Positions 1 to 11,523 of a stretch of DNA of 64,000 bases are shown here, piece by piece. The notes under the pieces were generated by a model. The model was not told the origin of the DNA, made no database searches, and saw only the letters and a program-made list of their open reading frames with translations. Position 1 is the stretch's first letter. Each line of letters opens with the position of its first letter. Both the position numbers and the translations under genes were made by a program. Location of the stretch: positions 8,308,001 through 8,372,000 of the forward strand of contig CAJFCV020000004.1 in the NCBI GenBank assembly GCA_904066235.2. Direction: 5' to 3'. This stretch comes from Bursaphelenchus xylophilus (taxonomy: Eukaryota; Nematoda; Chromadorea; Rhabditida; Aphelenchoididae).

Positions 1-1956
1 TGATGGGATTTGCGGGATTGTTGTTCATTCTTCGATGCTCTTCCAATTTGCGTCTATGTTTCTTCTCAAGCAAATATTTCAAATTGTCTTCTCCGCAAGT
101 CCCAAGTAGTTTTTCAAACAACTCAGCATTGGGGATAGGAGGCTGGAGCATCCAGAATTTCTGGACAAAGAGTTCGGAGACAGTCGGACGATCTGCCGGA
201 TTCAATTTGAGACAAGAATCTGCAAATGATGCTGTAAAAGGTCTGACTAGTCGTTTGATTTATCCTGAAAATTCCCAGGCGGCTTTCCCGAGAGTTCGAT
301 TCAGAGCGAAATCATCCGAACGACTAGCGAAAGATCTGGATCGCATTGGATTTGTCTGAATTAGTGTTCGCTGCTTACCAATGAAGTCTTTGCAATGCTT
401 GGACAGTTTTTTTCTCAGTTGTTCTCCATTGGCATACATCCTGTTCCAATTTACGTCGCGAACTGTGTTCATTTTCTGCAAAGCCGCAATTTCTTCTTCA
501 ACGTCTGGGTTGGGGTTTCTTTCAAACGGAATCGTGCCGTATAGAAGCTCCAGCGTGCAGATCCCGACCGCCCTAAATGCATTACAATGGGGGACCTGAT
601 CCAGTAGCAAAAAACGTACCATTCTGCATCCGGGAAGTATCAAAAAATGTGGCAAAATGCTTCCCTCTCCAAGTGAAAAAAACTCAGATTTCAAAAGCGC
701 GCTCGCTCTTTTTGTGAGGGAAATGGCGCGCCCTTCAAAACGAAGTTTTTTCACTTGGAGAGGGAAGCATTTTGCCACATTTTTGATCCTTCCCGGATGC
801 AAAATCGTACGTTTTTTGCCACTGGATCAGGTCCCCCACTGTAATTAAATTTCTATGTTGAAATTAAAAAATTATAGCACTGTAGTAAGCAATAAAATCA
901 AAAATTCCTTGCCATGTTTCAGCTCTGATGTCATACGCCGCTGCGCTTCTGTCGAAATAACGCTTGGCGACTTCTGGCGCCATGAACAGCTTGGTTCCAC
1001 ATGGGGTCTTCAAGAGTCCGAGGCTGTTCTCAGCTGGCGTATACTTGCGAGAGAGCCCAAAGTCGGCAATCTTGATCGTCCCTTCTTTGTCAAACAAGAA
1101 ATTGTCGGCTTTAAGGTCTCGATGAACAAATTTATGGCTGTGCATGAAGGCCAGGCCGCAACAAACCTGCTGGATGATATTGTGAACTACATCTTCTGAG
1201 AAGATCTGAAACACTTCTTTGGTCTCTCGGTCTTCTTTCTGTTCTGCCAAACTGAAAGTAAAAGGGTGTTGTTAGTCTACAAGGTGAATTTTATACTGAA
1301 TGGTCTAAAAATGAAATAAATTTGGCAGTTTTAGATTTCATCGTCTAAATAATGTAAGATGAAGAATTCAAGATACCTTGTTGGTCGACTTACATCTCCA
1401 TCACGATTTTCCCAAGAGGGTAGAGAGCTGGCATGATCAGAGTGAGGACTCCGTCATTCGTGATGCATGCACAGTAGAGATGGACAATGTTTGGATGATG
1501 CAAAGTGCCCAAAGCGCGGATCTCACGTTTCTGAAAGACAGCAACTAGAGTCTTCAAGAATTACCCTCAATCACATTTCTGGATGAGATTCTGGAACTAA
1601 AAGAAGTTATTAACAATATTGTATACACTTACGATCATGTCAATGTCTCTTTTGTAGGTCCGCACCAGCTTGATGGCACATTTCGACTTTTCCTTTTCAT
1701 TGTAGCCCCGGAACACGGTTCCAAATGATCCGGCACCCAGCACACTCCGGACCTTGAAAAACGAGAGGTTCGCTTCCCAGAGCTTTTCCGGTTGATAATT
1801 CGCGGCGACTTTCTGATAGGCCAGAGACGGATCCGAATAGGTTCGGATGGCCTCGCGGACCTTGCGCACGCCCGAGGCGCCGATGTCCTTCAGAACACGT
1901 TCTGGACGAATCGATTCGGAAGGGGTCCCCCAAAGGCGGACGTCTTCTCCGCTCAT
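1..1956 (-). CDS. Ser/Thr protein kinase, 3' end cut by window edge
   Basis: A eukaryotic protein kinase transferring phosphate from ATP to Ser/Thr residues. Exons that join in phase: 1956-1633, 1530-1394, 1251-913, 572-379, 231-1 (open at the edge). Motifs seen in order: glycine loop GAGSFGTV, AIKLV with the ATP lysine, a C-helix segment KREIRALGTLHHPNIVHL, catalytic loop HRDLKADN, DFG in IADFGLS, MAPE, a subdomain IX stretch TWAVGICTLELLYG, and LNPADRPT of subdomain XI. All core catalytic residues are present. The intron 912-573 uses a GC donor and holds a MITE. The start chosen is the ATG at 1956, because upstream in-frame codons contain no other ATG before a stop; an upstream coding exon is possible. 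I cannot place the subfamily; the overall pattern is CAMK/STE-like. Kinase identity is certain, exact start is not. Confidence 0.9.
581..845. mobile_element. MITE copy 1, in a kinase intron
   Basis: An approximately 265-bp palindromic element whose two ends are inverted copies. The left end reads ATTACAATGGGGGACCTGAT and the right end is its near-exact reverse complement; the similarity then continues inward through CAAAAAACGTAC and the stretch CTTCCCTCTCCAAGTGAAAA. No coding capacity. A second member lies at 63226-63476. The flanks give no clear target-site duplication. It lies wholly inside the kinase intron 912-573, ending 8 nt from the splice acceptor. Confidence 0.85.
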
Positions 1957-2161
1957 CGGGGTCAACGAGTCGCGGTCAAGTGCTGTCGACGAACGGACCC
2001 GACCAGACTTTGGTGAGTTTGGGCAGTGAAATTACATTTTTGTCGGTTTAGGATTATGCAAATTCGTTGCAAACTGATTTCACACTTTTGTTGACAGCTT
2101 GTTTTATTTCTAATTTTGATCTCTAAAATAATGTAATTTTTTTGACAAAAACGTGCCTTAA

Positions 2162-3193
2162 CAAGGGATCGGCAAATAGTTGCACCCTGCTTTCTTAACG
2201 AAACATGTATCATTTGAAAGAGCATAAAAAATAGTGCACAGCGCAAAAAAAATTAGCTGCCTAAATTACCTTAGGGCATAGATACGACCGCTTTTTGAAA
2301 GGGGTTATATGCGGCCAAAACGCCGGTTCCTTATATTACAGTAATCCTGGCGGTTTGAAATTGTCTTTATTAATTTTCTGGTATCCAAAAACGTCTATCA
2401 CGGTCGTTTTATGGCTTTACCAATCCTCGGTTGTATGTTATTAGACATTACTGCTGGTTACAGTAAATTGTAAATAAAACTAGGTTAAAGGGAAAATTGG
2501 AGCAAAAAGCTTTGGAAATACATTTATATGATCGTCGTGGTCATTCACAAACGAAAATTTCAAAATCGAAAATTTCTTATGTCCTAGCCTTACCAATGGT
2601 TGGTCCACTGTGTCAGCAATAGTGTCTTTGGCCGATTTTACAATTTTATCTTCGTATTTTTTCAAAAAAAAGTATATTTATAGGCCCTTGTAAATTGAAT
2701 TATCCTCCAGCAATCATAATCGGTCAGGCTACTGGCATAACACCCTTGGAATTATACGATAGTGACATACCCACTCTCATCACCATCAAATTTGTGGTCG
2801 TTTCAAAAAAATTCAAAAACTCAGAAAAATTGCGTAACCATGGATTTTGTCTGCGGAGGAACAAAAATTATTAAAAAATGTCAACATACCATGGTTTTGT
2901 GGCATATAAGAGACGAAACGCAAAATATTTACAGAGACCGGATTCGAAACCAGGACTCGCTGCGCCGGAAGTGGGCTCACTACCACTCGGCCAACTGGAC
3001 ACAACTGTGTTGCCATTCTGAGAACTTATAAAGCGAGGCGGAAATTAGGCTAAAATCTGTATTTTGGCCATAACTTTGTCCAAAGTGAATTTAGGCAGCT
3101 AATTCTTTTTGCGCTGTGAACTATTTTTAATGCTCTTTCAAATGATATAGGTTTCGTTAAGAAAGCAGGTTACAACTATTTGCCGATCCCTTG
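2162..3193. mobile_element. Inverted-repeat element with TAA target duplication
   Basis: Terminal inverted repeats of about 110 bp (2162-2272 and 3088-3193) start CAAGGGATCGGCAAATAGTT and share long blocks such as CTGCTTTCTTAACGAAAC and AATTAGCTGCCTAAATT. The element is flanked by TAA on both sides (2159-2161 and 3194-3196), which suits a PIF/Harbinger-type insertion. No transposase reading frame is visible, so it is non-autonomous. It contains a tRNA-like stretch at 2931-3000. It occupies most of the gap between the kinase and the TSP1 gene. Confidence 0.75.
2931..3000 (-). other. tRNA-derived sequence (not a functional tRNA)
   Basis: On the minus strand an internal-promoter A box (TGGCCGAGTGG) and B box (GGTTTCGAATCC) are spaced as in a tRNA, with plausible D and T stems. 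No acceptor stem pairs and the anticodon arm is not convincing. I read it as the head of a SINE-like or tRNA-related sequence trapped in the surrounding inverted-repeat element. Confidence 0.6.
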
Positions 3194-3360
3194 TAAGTGG
3201 ATTTTTAATATTGCTACATTTATCCCTCCCTCTAATTTTACGTAATGACGGTTAAAGTCAACAATGCGTCTTTCTAAAATAGGCTTTTTATTATACATCG
3301 TCATTGTCTTGAACCCAGCTCTGCAAATAAAAAGCGAACATTTTGTGGATGTCTGATGTG

Positions 3361-3368
3361 ACTTTCAG
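3361..3368 (+). promoter_or_regulatory. Probable spliced-leader acceptor before TSP1 gene
   Basis: ACTTTCAG lies three bases before the start codon at 3372 with no matching upstream exon seen, which fits a nematode trans-splice acceptor and supports this start. Confidence 0.5.
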
Positions 3369-3371
3369 AAC

Positions 3372-6129
3372 ATGAGGATATCAGGCTTACTTCTACTACT
3401 TACTACTGTTTGTTGTGGCCAAAATAAATGTCAGAAATGCACATTGCGATTCGAATGTTGGGATGGGTCGGATGGGATCGAGGATGGAGTTATCGTTCAC
3501 AGTGAGATGAACAAGTTCGATGGGTGTGCGCGGTCGAAAGTCAGTTGTAAAGGGGCGAACAATAAGTCGGTTACACTTCTGAAAATTGGACAAGTGAGCG
3601 ACTAGGGTCTTACTTACATTGTTTAGTACATTACTTTGTCCGAAGTGGAGCTTGTGTGCAATGAAAAAGGGAAATGGAGTCCCTACAATGCAGAGACCGT
3701 TGCCTGTGGAGGTGAGGGCAAATTTAGACTTTAATATTGTAAATTGTAGATGTAAAAAATTAATATTTTAGTCTCCGGATCCACTGGAGTTCCACTTGCT
3801 CCGACCTGTCTAAGTGTAACCGAAGTTGTCTATGATGGGACTGAAACTGGCGACGAAAAGTCCGCGAAGGTTGCTGAGAATTGCAAAAGCTGTCCAACGG
3901 ATGTGAAATGCTTTGGGAATGATGACGTCTTCGTCGACGGGATCATTGATTGGCGGATTTCCAAAGATGACGCAACTGGATGTGCAATATTGGATGCGGA
4001 ATGTGGATTTGGTGGGGAGCCGAGGAAGGGAAGCGATGTTGCTCAACTGTTCGTTGGAAAAGTGAGATTATGTGATTTTAGAAAATTGTCGCTTTAGTAC
4101 TCGTTTGACAAGAAAGTGAGGCTAAAATGTGGTGCGAATGGAGCTTGGGTGCCCGAAAAGAATAACGAAATAAAATGTGGGGGTAAGTACAGCGATAAAT
4201 GGATTTTTTTACCAAGTTATGGCTTTTTAATATTTTCGGGTGTAAATTTCGAGTCGAAATATGAAGAAATATTATCATTACAGTATACCGAACAGAGGGC
4301 ACTCTTCCGCCGAAAGTCTCGTCCCAAGCCACTTGTAAATTGCCCAAGCCAATTCGACCCCCAGGCTACGAAGACCTTGAAGATCCGTTACCAACTGAAC
4401 CGGCGACCACTGAACCGACTACCGAGCTCACAACAACCTCATCATCTACGTCTCTGACCACCGCACCTACCCGCAAACTCAAGAAGATCACTCTCCCCAA
4501 GCCGTCTTGCTGCGGGTCTTGGTCCGAATGGATGGAGGTTACGAAATGTGCGGATACTTGCGGAAGTTGCGGCGTCCAAAGAGTAAGAAGAAAATGCCTC
4601 ACAGACAAATGTAAATGCGAAGGGGAGTCAGAGGAGATCAGGCATTGCAACAGACAGCCTTGCCGACTCTCCAGGACTTCTTGCTGCTCTCCGTATCGAC
4701 CACAAGTCGAAGGGAGCAATATTGAATGTGGAAATCAGGTGAGATGGGCTCAGAAATGGGGTCAAGATGACTGTAACTTTCCAGAATACTCTCTCAATTG
4801 CCGCTAAGATCCAATGCGACCGTCCGCAATGTTGTCCGCCCAATGGAATCTGGAGTGAATGGCAAGCTTACGGTAGATGCCCTGTGGGATGTGGCGGATT
4901 TGCAAGGTCGAAAAGGAAAAGAATTTGCTTATCTCAGTGGGTGATGGGATGCAAATGCGAGTAAGTGCAATATTGGATTTATTTCCTATAAAATTTTCAT
5001 TTTTAGAGGGCCTGATCATGACTCCGGACCTTGCAATCTAAAGCCTTGCACTCAAGTTGGCTGGACCAAGTGTCGAAGTGGGTTGTTGCCGATGAAAAGG
5101 GGATACGACAGGTTATGTAGCGAGTTTGTCTCCAAGAAAGAACAAACGGAATGCTGCCCATTTGGTTGGTTATATTATGTTAGATCGATGAGTATTTGAC
5201 GAGTCATTTTCAACTTCTTTTCAGGGGGGATTTGGGATCAATGGTCGGAATGGACTCATTGTAAAACGCCTTGCGGAGGATGTTCAACGACACGAAGATG
5301 GAGAATGTGTGCTTCCGAGAGGGTGGGATGCCCGTGCACGTAAGTTTTTACATTCTTCTAGACATTAGTGACGTCGGAGTTTATTTTATCAAAGAAAATG
5401 TTATTTCATCATGTCAAATTTTGCATTGCAGAGGTGATGACAAAGAGGAAGAGCCTTGTAACACCGTAACTTGTGAGCATGGCAAACCGTATTGTTGTAG
5501 TCCTCTTCAAGTAGTCATCTATGCGGGGAACGCGTTATGCTGGTTGAAAGAGCGGGCGGTTCATGATATCATCCCTGCCAAACATTACGCCGAATTCTTC
5601 ACTCTTACTCCAGAAGAATACGGGAAGAATTTGATCGTAAAGACTTCGACGACAAAAGAAGCGAAGGGCAAATGGTCGGACTGGGAAGGATACTGTACGG
5701 AGGAATGCGGCCTGTGCGGACATCATATAAGGAAGAGGAAATGTTTGGGACCCGGGGATTGCAAGTAAGTTGAATGAATTCCAAAGAGGTCATAGAAATC
5801 TGAGATCTTTCACAAAAATTACTTTTTCCCGAAAAGGCAGAAGAAAGATAAGAAAATGCGTTTTATCGGATAGTGACATTTCGTTTTGAACGAATCACCA
5901 AAAAGGGGCGGGAAATTTTTTCTTCTGTTTATTTTGGGTTGACGTTAGCTGAAGCATTTCTCTTTAGACTTCCATCAACAACAATAAAATCATCCTTTTC
6001 AGTGGGAATTACCGCGAAGAACTGCGTGGAGTTTGTCCTCGAATCGCTTGCAAAGCCCCCCACAAGCCTTGTTGCCACGGTAAACCCGTCAAAATTGCAG
6101 GAATCTATGTTTGTATATTGTCGAAATGA
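3372..6129 (+). CDS. Secreted C6-domain / thrombospondin type 1 repeat protein
   Basis: Ten exons in phase: 3372-3593, 3627-3711, 3772-4061, 4098-4182, 4284-4738, 4785-4960, 5007-5164, 5225-5339, 5432-5764, 6003-6129 (681 aa). Residues 1-16 form a signal peptide (ISGLLLLLTTVCCG), so the protein should be secreted. Two cysteine-rich modules of the nematode C6 type follow, each ending in an 85-nt exon with a GKWSPYN- or GAWVPEK-like core. Then comes a Thr-rich linker (EPATTEPTTELTTTSSS) and at least four TSP1-like units: CCGSWSEWMEV, GIWSEWQAYGRC, GIWDQWSEWTHC and GKWSDWEGYC. The extreme C-terminus has a Cys-Cys pair (KPCCHGKP). TSP1 modules usually bind glycans or matrix proteins; the specific role is unknown. 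The ATG follows an ACTTTCAG acceptor at 3361-3368, typical of trans-splicing. The last intron and exon are duplicated downstream. Confidence 0.85.
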
Positions 6130-6624
6130 TGTGAAGGTAATTGTTTATATAAACCGAATGTAAATTTAAAGCAAAAAAATGTATTGAGAAAGTTGTCTGG
6201 CACTTAAAATGGCACTATAAACTTGCATAAAAATTTTCAGTAACGGGAATTGAGTGAAGTTTTTAATTCAAGAGAAAACAAGACTCATTCGGAGAGCCCA
6301 ATGCTCGGCGGAGACATTAAGATTATAAGGTACATCTTGTTACATGGCGGAGGACTCGTTACAACGGTCGAAATAAGGCTTACAGTAGACCTTGATGCTT
6401 TTAAGAAAATTCCGTAACATTTTGTCTTCTAGCGCACAATTCAAAGTTGGTTGTTCTAATCTTTTGAAGGAACTAAACCAGCAATAACAGAAAATTTATG
6501 GTCTTACAAATTTCCATTTTACATTACAAGTAATTGGCACAAAAATTTTTGCTTATTTTTCTGGTTCCGAAGTCGTATTTCGTTTTCCTGAGTTGTCACG
6601 GCACGCTTTTGACGAGCATTCCGA

Positions 6625-8547
6625 TTAAAGGCTCTTTCGACGCTTCCCTGGAGTAGAGAATAAGATGAGGCAGCGTCGATCCCATATGTTTGTTTTCTCA
6701 TTATCGGAATATATAAGAAATAGCGCATCTAAAAATAAACTTATCCGTTACAAACCCGTTTACCTCCAGGAGTTTCCTGATACCAAATGTTGCGTTTACT
6801 CGGCTCCAAAACAAAGAAGAATTGGTCGCCGATTCGGCGGAAGATACTATCCTCGTGGCAGTATTGCACGAATCGAACTATGGGCTGGCCTTCAATGATG
6901 GAGAAAGTCTAAAATGTAATCTTTTGCTTTTTTACATTCATCCTACCTTCAACGAAAATCTTGCCGGGCCTTCATCCACAAGGATGAGATAGGTGTCTCT
7001 ATTAAGTTGCTGAAGCCTGCGATAAGACAAATTCAAATTTCGTCGCACAATCTCGTCATTCTCCAGCGACAACATAACGAATTCTGTGTTTTTACTGGTG
7101 CCGATTCTCTTCTTGGTGACCAGCACAGAATCGCCGTGAGCAATCATTACGAAACACTGAAATCGAGAGGTTGTATGACTTAAAAACGTATTCATTTAGT
7201 TATAGGAAAGGGTCCTAAGAGTCTAATATATATATCTATTAGCTGTGAATTGGGAATAAACATACCAAACTCAGATCCGGCCACACCATCGTATACTCTT
7301 TTTTCGTGTTCATATCATAGCAAAAGGCTCTTTGTGGGCCATCAATCGGCATTCCTCCAAAAAAAAGTTTATCGTTGGCAACAGCTAAATTGGAAATCAT
7401 CAAGCGCGGCCGAGTCGTGTAGAACAACTTGAATTTACCATGAGATGCAAGGTGTTTTCGGTAAAAATTTATAAAACCACCTTGTTGCATTGCTCCGTAA
7501 TACATAATGTCGTTTTCGTCGATAGCAATTTGAAGAACGCGACCGATGTCCTATAATAAAGGTTTGATCTAACGTGAAAAGGAATGGAAAGTACCATTTT
7601 CGTTGAATAATATTTGACTCCTTTGCCGTGATTGACGGCAAGGTCGTAGTTGTTTCCAATATAAAACTCGCAGTAATCATTTTTCGAATACCTTTCAATA
7701 ATCTTGTTGCGCTTAACCTTGTGTTTCAGAATCATAGTCTTCTTGGAGCCATCTCCCTCTGTGCCCTTAGCGACTTTCATTATAAATTTCAAATAGCTGC
7801 GGATGGATGAACAGTACTGTGTATGCTCCATCTTCAAACCGGTAAGTTGAATTCCGCTGCGTTGATCGATGTCTGCCTTTCTGGTGCCGCATCGCCTGTT
7901 GTATGATAACACACATGGTAGGGAAGATACGAAGCTAAATAATACACATATATACAACGGGTTCTGACAGGGCATGTGCTTCGAGTAATCAGAACAAACC
8001 TCTTTAATTCAAACCCCCAATTTGTGTCCCTTCCGAGCCTCGGGATGATATCATTGGCTCTAAAAGATCGTTGGATTCTATTCAAACACTCTGAATCTTC
8101 GGGATCAACAAAGTCGATTTTCTGAGGAAGAGCTACCCTATTCAGGATATTGTCTCTCAATTCCAAGGGCAGATCCCTCAGTAGCTTCTTCAGAGCGGAA
8201 GTCTTCTGAAATTTTTCTTGAATTAACTGTGCAAGAAAACATGGCTACCAATCCCAATGAGGTTTGCGATACCAATAATCTGTGTGATGTTGGAACCTTG
8301 ATTGCAATAACGAAACTATTCGATAACCTGTGGAATCCGGTAAATGGTTCAATAAAGTTTGACATAGCTGCCCATAATACCTTCTCCAATTTACAACTGC
8401 ACAGCCAAATCACATGCTGACAACTCCCAGCATGTCTTGATTTCAAGCCGGCGTTTACGGGGTTGGAAATGTGCCTACCTGATTCTTCCTTACACCCATC
8501 GTTGTGGGAAGGTCATTACACGACTTGGATCTTTTCTTGCCAAACAT
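6625..8547 (-). CDS. F-box-like protein, copy A
   Basis: Seven exons in phase: 8547-8479, 8205-8000, 7934-7595, 7550-7266, 7156-6947, 6908-6764, 6728-6625 (452 aa). Near residue 30 there is an F-box-type start, KLLRDLPLELRDNILNRV; in F-box proteins this segment binds Skp1 in an S-phase kinase-associated ubiquitin ligase. The remainder is rich in short beta-like blocks (FFGGMP.DGPQRAFCYD, GDSVLVTKKRIGTSKN, DTYLILVDEG) that I cannot assign; a propeller-like substrate domain is possible. Exon joins are supported because the paralogue at 9592-11523 keeps the same frame, with a 6-bp in-frame difference in the last exon. The last intron is only 35 bp. F-box assignment rests on this short motif alone. 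Confidence 0.75.
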
Positions 8548-8710
8548 GATGGTTACTGTACTAAGGGAAAGCTGGAATAAATGGCAGGGAAGAGAAAATG
8601 ATCCAGGAATCAAGATCTCAAGCAAAAAAACGCTGAACGAAGATTACAGAAAAAGGTATGAGCAGATAGCCGCTTTTTCTGGTGTTATCTGAAAGTAAAG
8701 GGCCAGAGGA

Positions 8711-8744
8711 GATTACGCCTATAGTATATTCGATTGGCGTAATC
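8711..8744. promoter_or_regulatory. Inverted repeat upstream of F-box gene A
   Basis: GATTACGCC and its exact reverse complement GGCGTAATC are separated by 16 bp, about 165 bp upstream of the start codon. The right arm is kept in copy B (11728-11740), where the left partner has become GACGCCAATC, pairing with GATTGGCGT. It might be a regulatory palindrome or a relic of a small element. Confidence 0.35.
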
Positions 8745-8967
8745 GAGCAATTTCGTAATAGACAATCTAAAAGTTTTAAAGGAGCAGTTATTACTAGTCG
8801 CGGAAAGTTGTGATAAGAAAATGCGTTTTATCGGATAGTGACATTTCGTTTTGAACGAATCACCAAAAAGGGGCGGGAAATTTTTTCTTCTGTTTATTTT
8901 GGGTTGACGTTAGCTGAAGCATTTCTCTTTAGACTTCCATCAACAACAATAAAATCATCCTTTTCAG

Positions 8968-9094
8968 TGGGAATTACCGCGAAGAACTGCGTGGAGTTTG
9001 TCCTCGAATCGCTTGCAAAGCCCCCCACAAGCCTTGTTGCCACGGTAAACCCGTCAAAATTGCAGGAATCTATGTTTGTATATTGTCGAAATGA
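8968..9094 (+). pseudogene. Orphan copy of TSP1-gene terminal exon
   Basis: This 127-bp exon with its TTTTCAG acceptor is identical to exon 10 of the TSP1 gene (6003-6129), including the stop, but no other TSP1-gene exon precedes it. It was carried along by the tandem duplication. It could only be used by very long-range alternative splicing from 5764. Confidence 0.8.
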
Positions 9095-9591
9095 TGTGAA
9101 GGTAATTGTTTATATAAACCGAATGTAAATTTAAAGCAAAAAAAAATGTATTGAGAAAGTTGTCTGGCACTTAAAATGGCACTATAAACTTGCATAAAAA
9201 TTTTCGGTAACGGGCATTGAGTGAAGTTTTTAATTCAAGAGAAAACAAGACTCATTCGGAGGGCCCAATGCTCGGCGGAGACATTAAGATTATAAGGTAC
9301 ATCTTGTTACATGGCGGAGGCCTCGTTACAACGGTCGAAATAAGGCTTACAGTAGACCTTGATGCTTTTAAGAAAATTCCGTAACATTTTGTCTTCTAGC
9401 GCACAATTCAAAGTTGGTTGTTCTAATCTTTTGAAGGAACTAAACCAGCAATAACAGAAAATTTATGGTCTTACAAATTTCCATTTTACATTACAAGTAA
9501 TTGGCACAAAAATTTTTGCTTATTTTTCTGGTTCCGAAGTCGTATTTCGTTTTCCTGAGTTGTCACGGCACGCTTTTGACGAGCATTCCGA

Positions 9592-11523
9592 TTAAAGGCT
9601 CTTTCGACGGTTCCCTGGAGTCCAGAATAAGATGCTGCAACGTTGGCGTCGATCCCATATGTTTGTTTTTTCATTATCGGAATATATAAGAAATAGCGCA
9701 TCTAAAAATAAACTTATCCGTTACAAACCCGTTTACCTCCAGGAGTTTCCTGATACCAAATGTTGCGTTTCCTCGGCTCCAAAACAAAGAAGAATTGGTC
9801 GCCGATTCGGCGGAAGATACTTTCCTCGTGGCAGTATTGCACGAACCGAACTATGGGCTGGCCTTCAATGATGGAGAAAGTCTAAAATGTTTTTTTGATT
9901 CTTTTAAATTCATCCTACCTTCAACGAAAATCTTGCCGGGCCTTCATCCACAAGGATGAGATAGGTGTCTCTATTAAGTTGCTGAAGCCTGCGATAAGAC
10001 AAATTCAAATTGCGTCGCACAATCTCGTCATTCTCCAGCGACAACATAACGAATTCTGTGTTTTTACTGGTGCCGATCCTCTTCTTGGTGACCAGCACAG
10101 AATCGCCGTGAGCAATCATTATGGTATTCTGAAATCGGCAAGTTTTATAGCTTAGAAACGTATTCATTTAGTTATTTATTAGCTATTAATTAGGAATAAA
10201 CATACCAAACTCAGATCCGGCCACACCATCGTATACTCATTTTTCGTGTTCATATCATAGCAAAAGGCTCTTTGTGGGCCATCAGCCGGCATTCCTCCAA
10301 AAAAAAGCTTCTCATTGGCAACAGCTAAATTGGTAAGCAACATGCGCGGCCGAGTTGTGTAGAACAACTCGAAGTCACCATGAGATGCAAGGTGTTTTCG
10401 GTAAAAGTTCATAATTCCACCTTGCTGCATTGCTCCGTAATACATAATGTCGTTTTCGTCGATAGCAATTTGAAGAACGCGACCGATGTCCTATAATAAA
10501 GGTTTGATCTAACGTGAAAAGGAATGGAAAGTACCATTTTCGTTGAATAATATTTGACTCCTTTGCCGTGATTGACGGCAAGGTCGTAGTTGTTTCCAAT
10601 ATAAAACTCGCAGTAATCATTTTTCGAATACCTTTCAATAATCTTTTTGCGCTTAACCTTGTGGTCCAGAATCATAGTCTTCTTGGAGCCATCTCCCTCT
10701 GTGCCCTTAGCGACTTTCATTACAAATTTCAAAGAGCTGCAGATGGATGAGGAGTACTGCAAATGTTTCATTCTCAAACCGGTAAGTTGAATTCCGCTGC
10801 GTTGATCGATGTCTGCCTTTCTGGTGCCGCATCGCCTGTTGTATGATAACACAGATGGTAGGGAAGATACGAAGCTAAAGAACAGACATATATACAACGA
10901 GTTCTGACAGGGCATGTGCTTCGAGTAATCAGAACAAACCTCTTTAATTCAAACCCCCAATTTGTGTCCCTTCCGAGCCTCGGGATGATATTATTGGCTC
11001 TAAAAGATCGTTGGATTCTATTCAAACAATCTGAATCTTTGGGATCAACAAAGTCGATTTTCTGAGGAAGAGCTACCCTATTCAGGATATTGTCTCTCAA
11101 TTCCATGGGCAGATCCCTCAGTAACTTCTTCAGAGCGGAAGTCTTCTGAAATGTATCTTGAATTAACTGTGCAAGAAAACATGGCTACCAATCCCAATGA
11201 GGTTTGCGATACCAATAATCTGTGTGATGTTGGAACCTTGATTGCAACAACGAAACTATTCGATAACCTGTGGAATCCGGTAAATGGTTCAATAAAGTTT
11301 GACATAGCTGCCCATAATACCTTCTCCAATTTACAACTGCACAGCCAAATCACATGCTGACAACTCCCAGCATGTCTTGATTTCAAGCCGGCGTTTACGG
11401 GGTTGGAAATGTGCTTACCTGATTCTTCCTTACACCCATCGTTGTGGGAAGGTCATTACAGGACTTGGTTCTTTTCCTGCCAAACATGACCTTTCTTCTT
11501 GAGGACCTTCTTTTGCCAAGCAT
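9592..11523 (-). CDS. F-box-like protein, copy B
   Basis: Paralogue of the 6625-8547 gene with the same seven-exon structure: 11523-11419, 11145-10940, 10874-10535, 10490-10206, 10128-9919, 9881-9737, 9701-9592 (466 aa from the first ATG). The F-box-like LLRDLPLELRDNILNRV is unchanged. Copy B has an N-terminal extension in which MLGKRRSSRRKV precedes MFGRKRTKS, looking like a small internal duplication; an alternative start at 11487 would match copy A. The last exon carries two extra codons. The reading frame is intact throughout, so both copies appear functional. Exon 5 differs at its start (NTIM instead of CFVM). Confidence 0.75.

Larger units (their letters stand above)
5852..8766. repeat. 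Tandem duplication unit A
   Basis: About 2.95 kb repeated again at 8817-11775. It begins in the last intron of the TSP1 gene (AATGCGTTTTATCGGATAGT) and runs through that gene's final exon, its 3' flank and a complete F-box-like gene on the opposite strand, to an upstream block containing GATTGGCGTAATC. Identity is very high over most of the length. Confidence 0.9.

Noticed and set aside
2931..3000. Functional tRNA gene
   Set aside because: A and B boxes are good but the acceptor and anticodon stems do not form.
5873..6163. 96-codon frame repeated at 8838-9128
   Set aside because: It is an out-of-frame reading across the TSP1-gene intron and last exon; the repeat reflects the tandem duplication.
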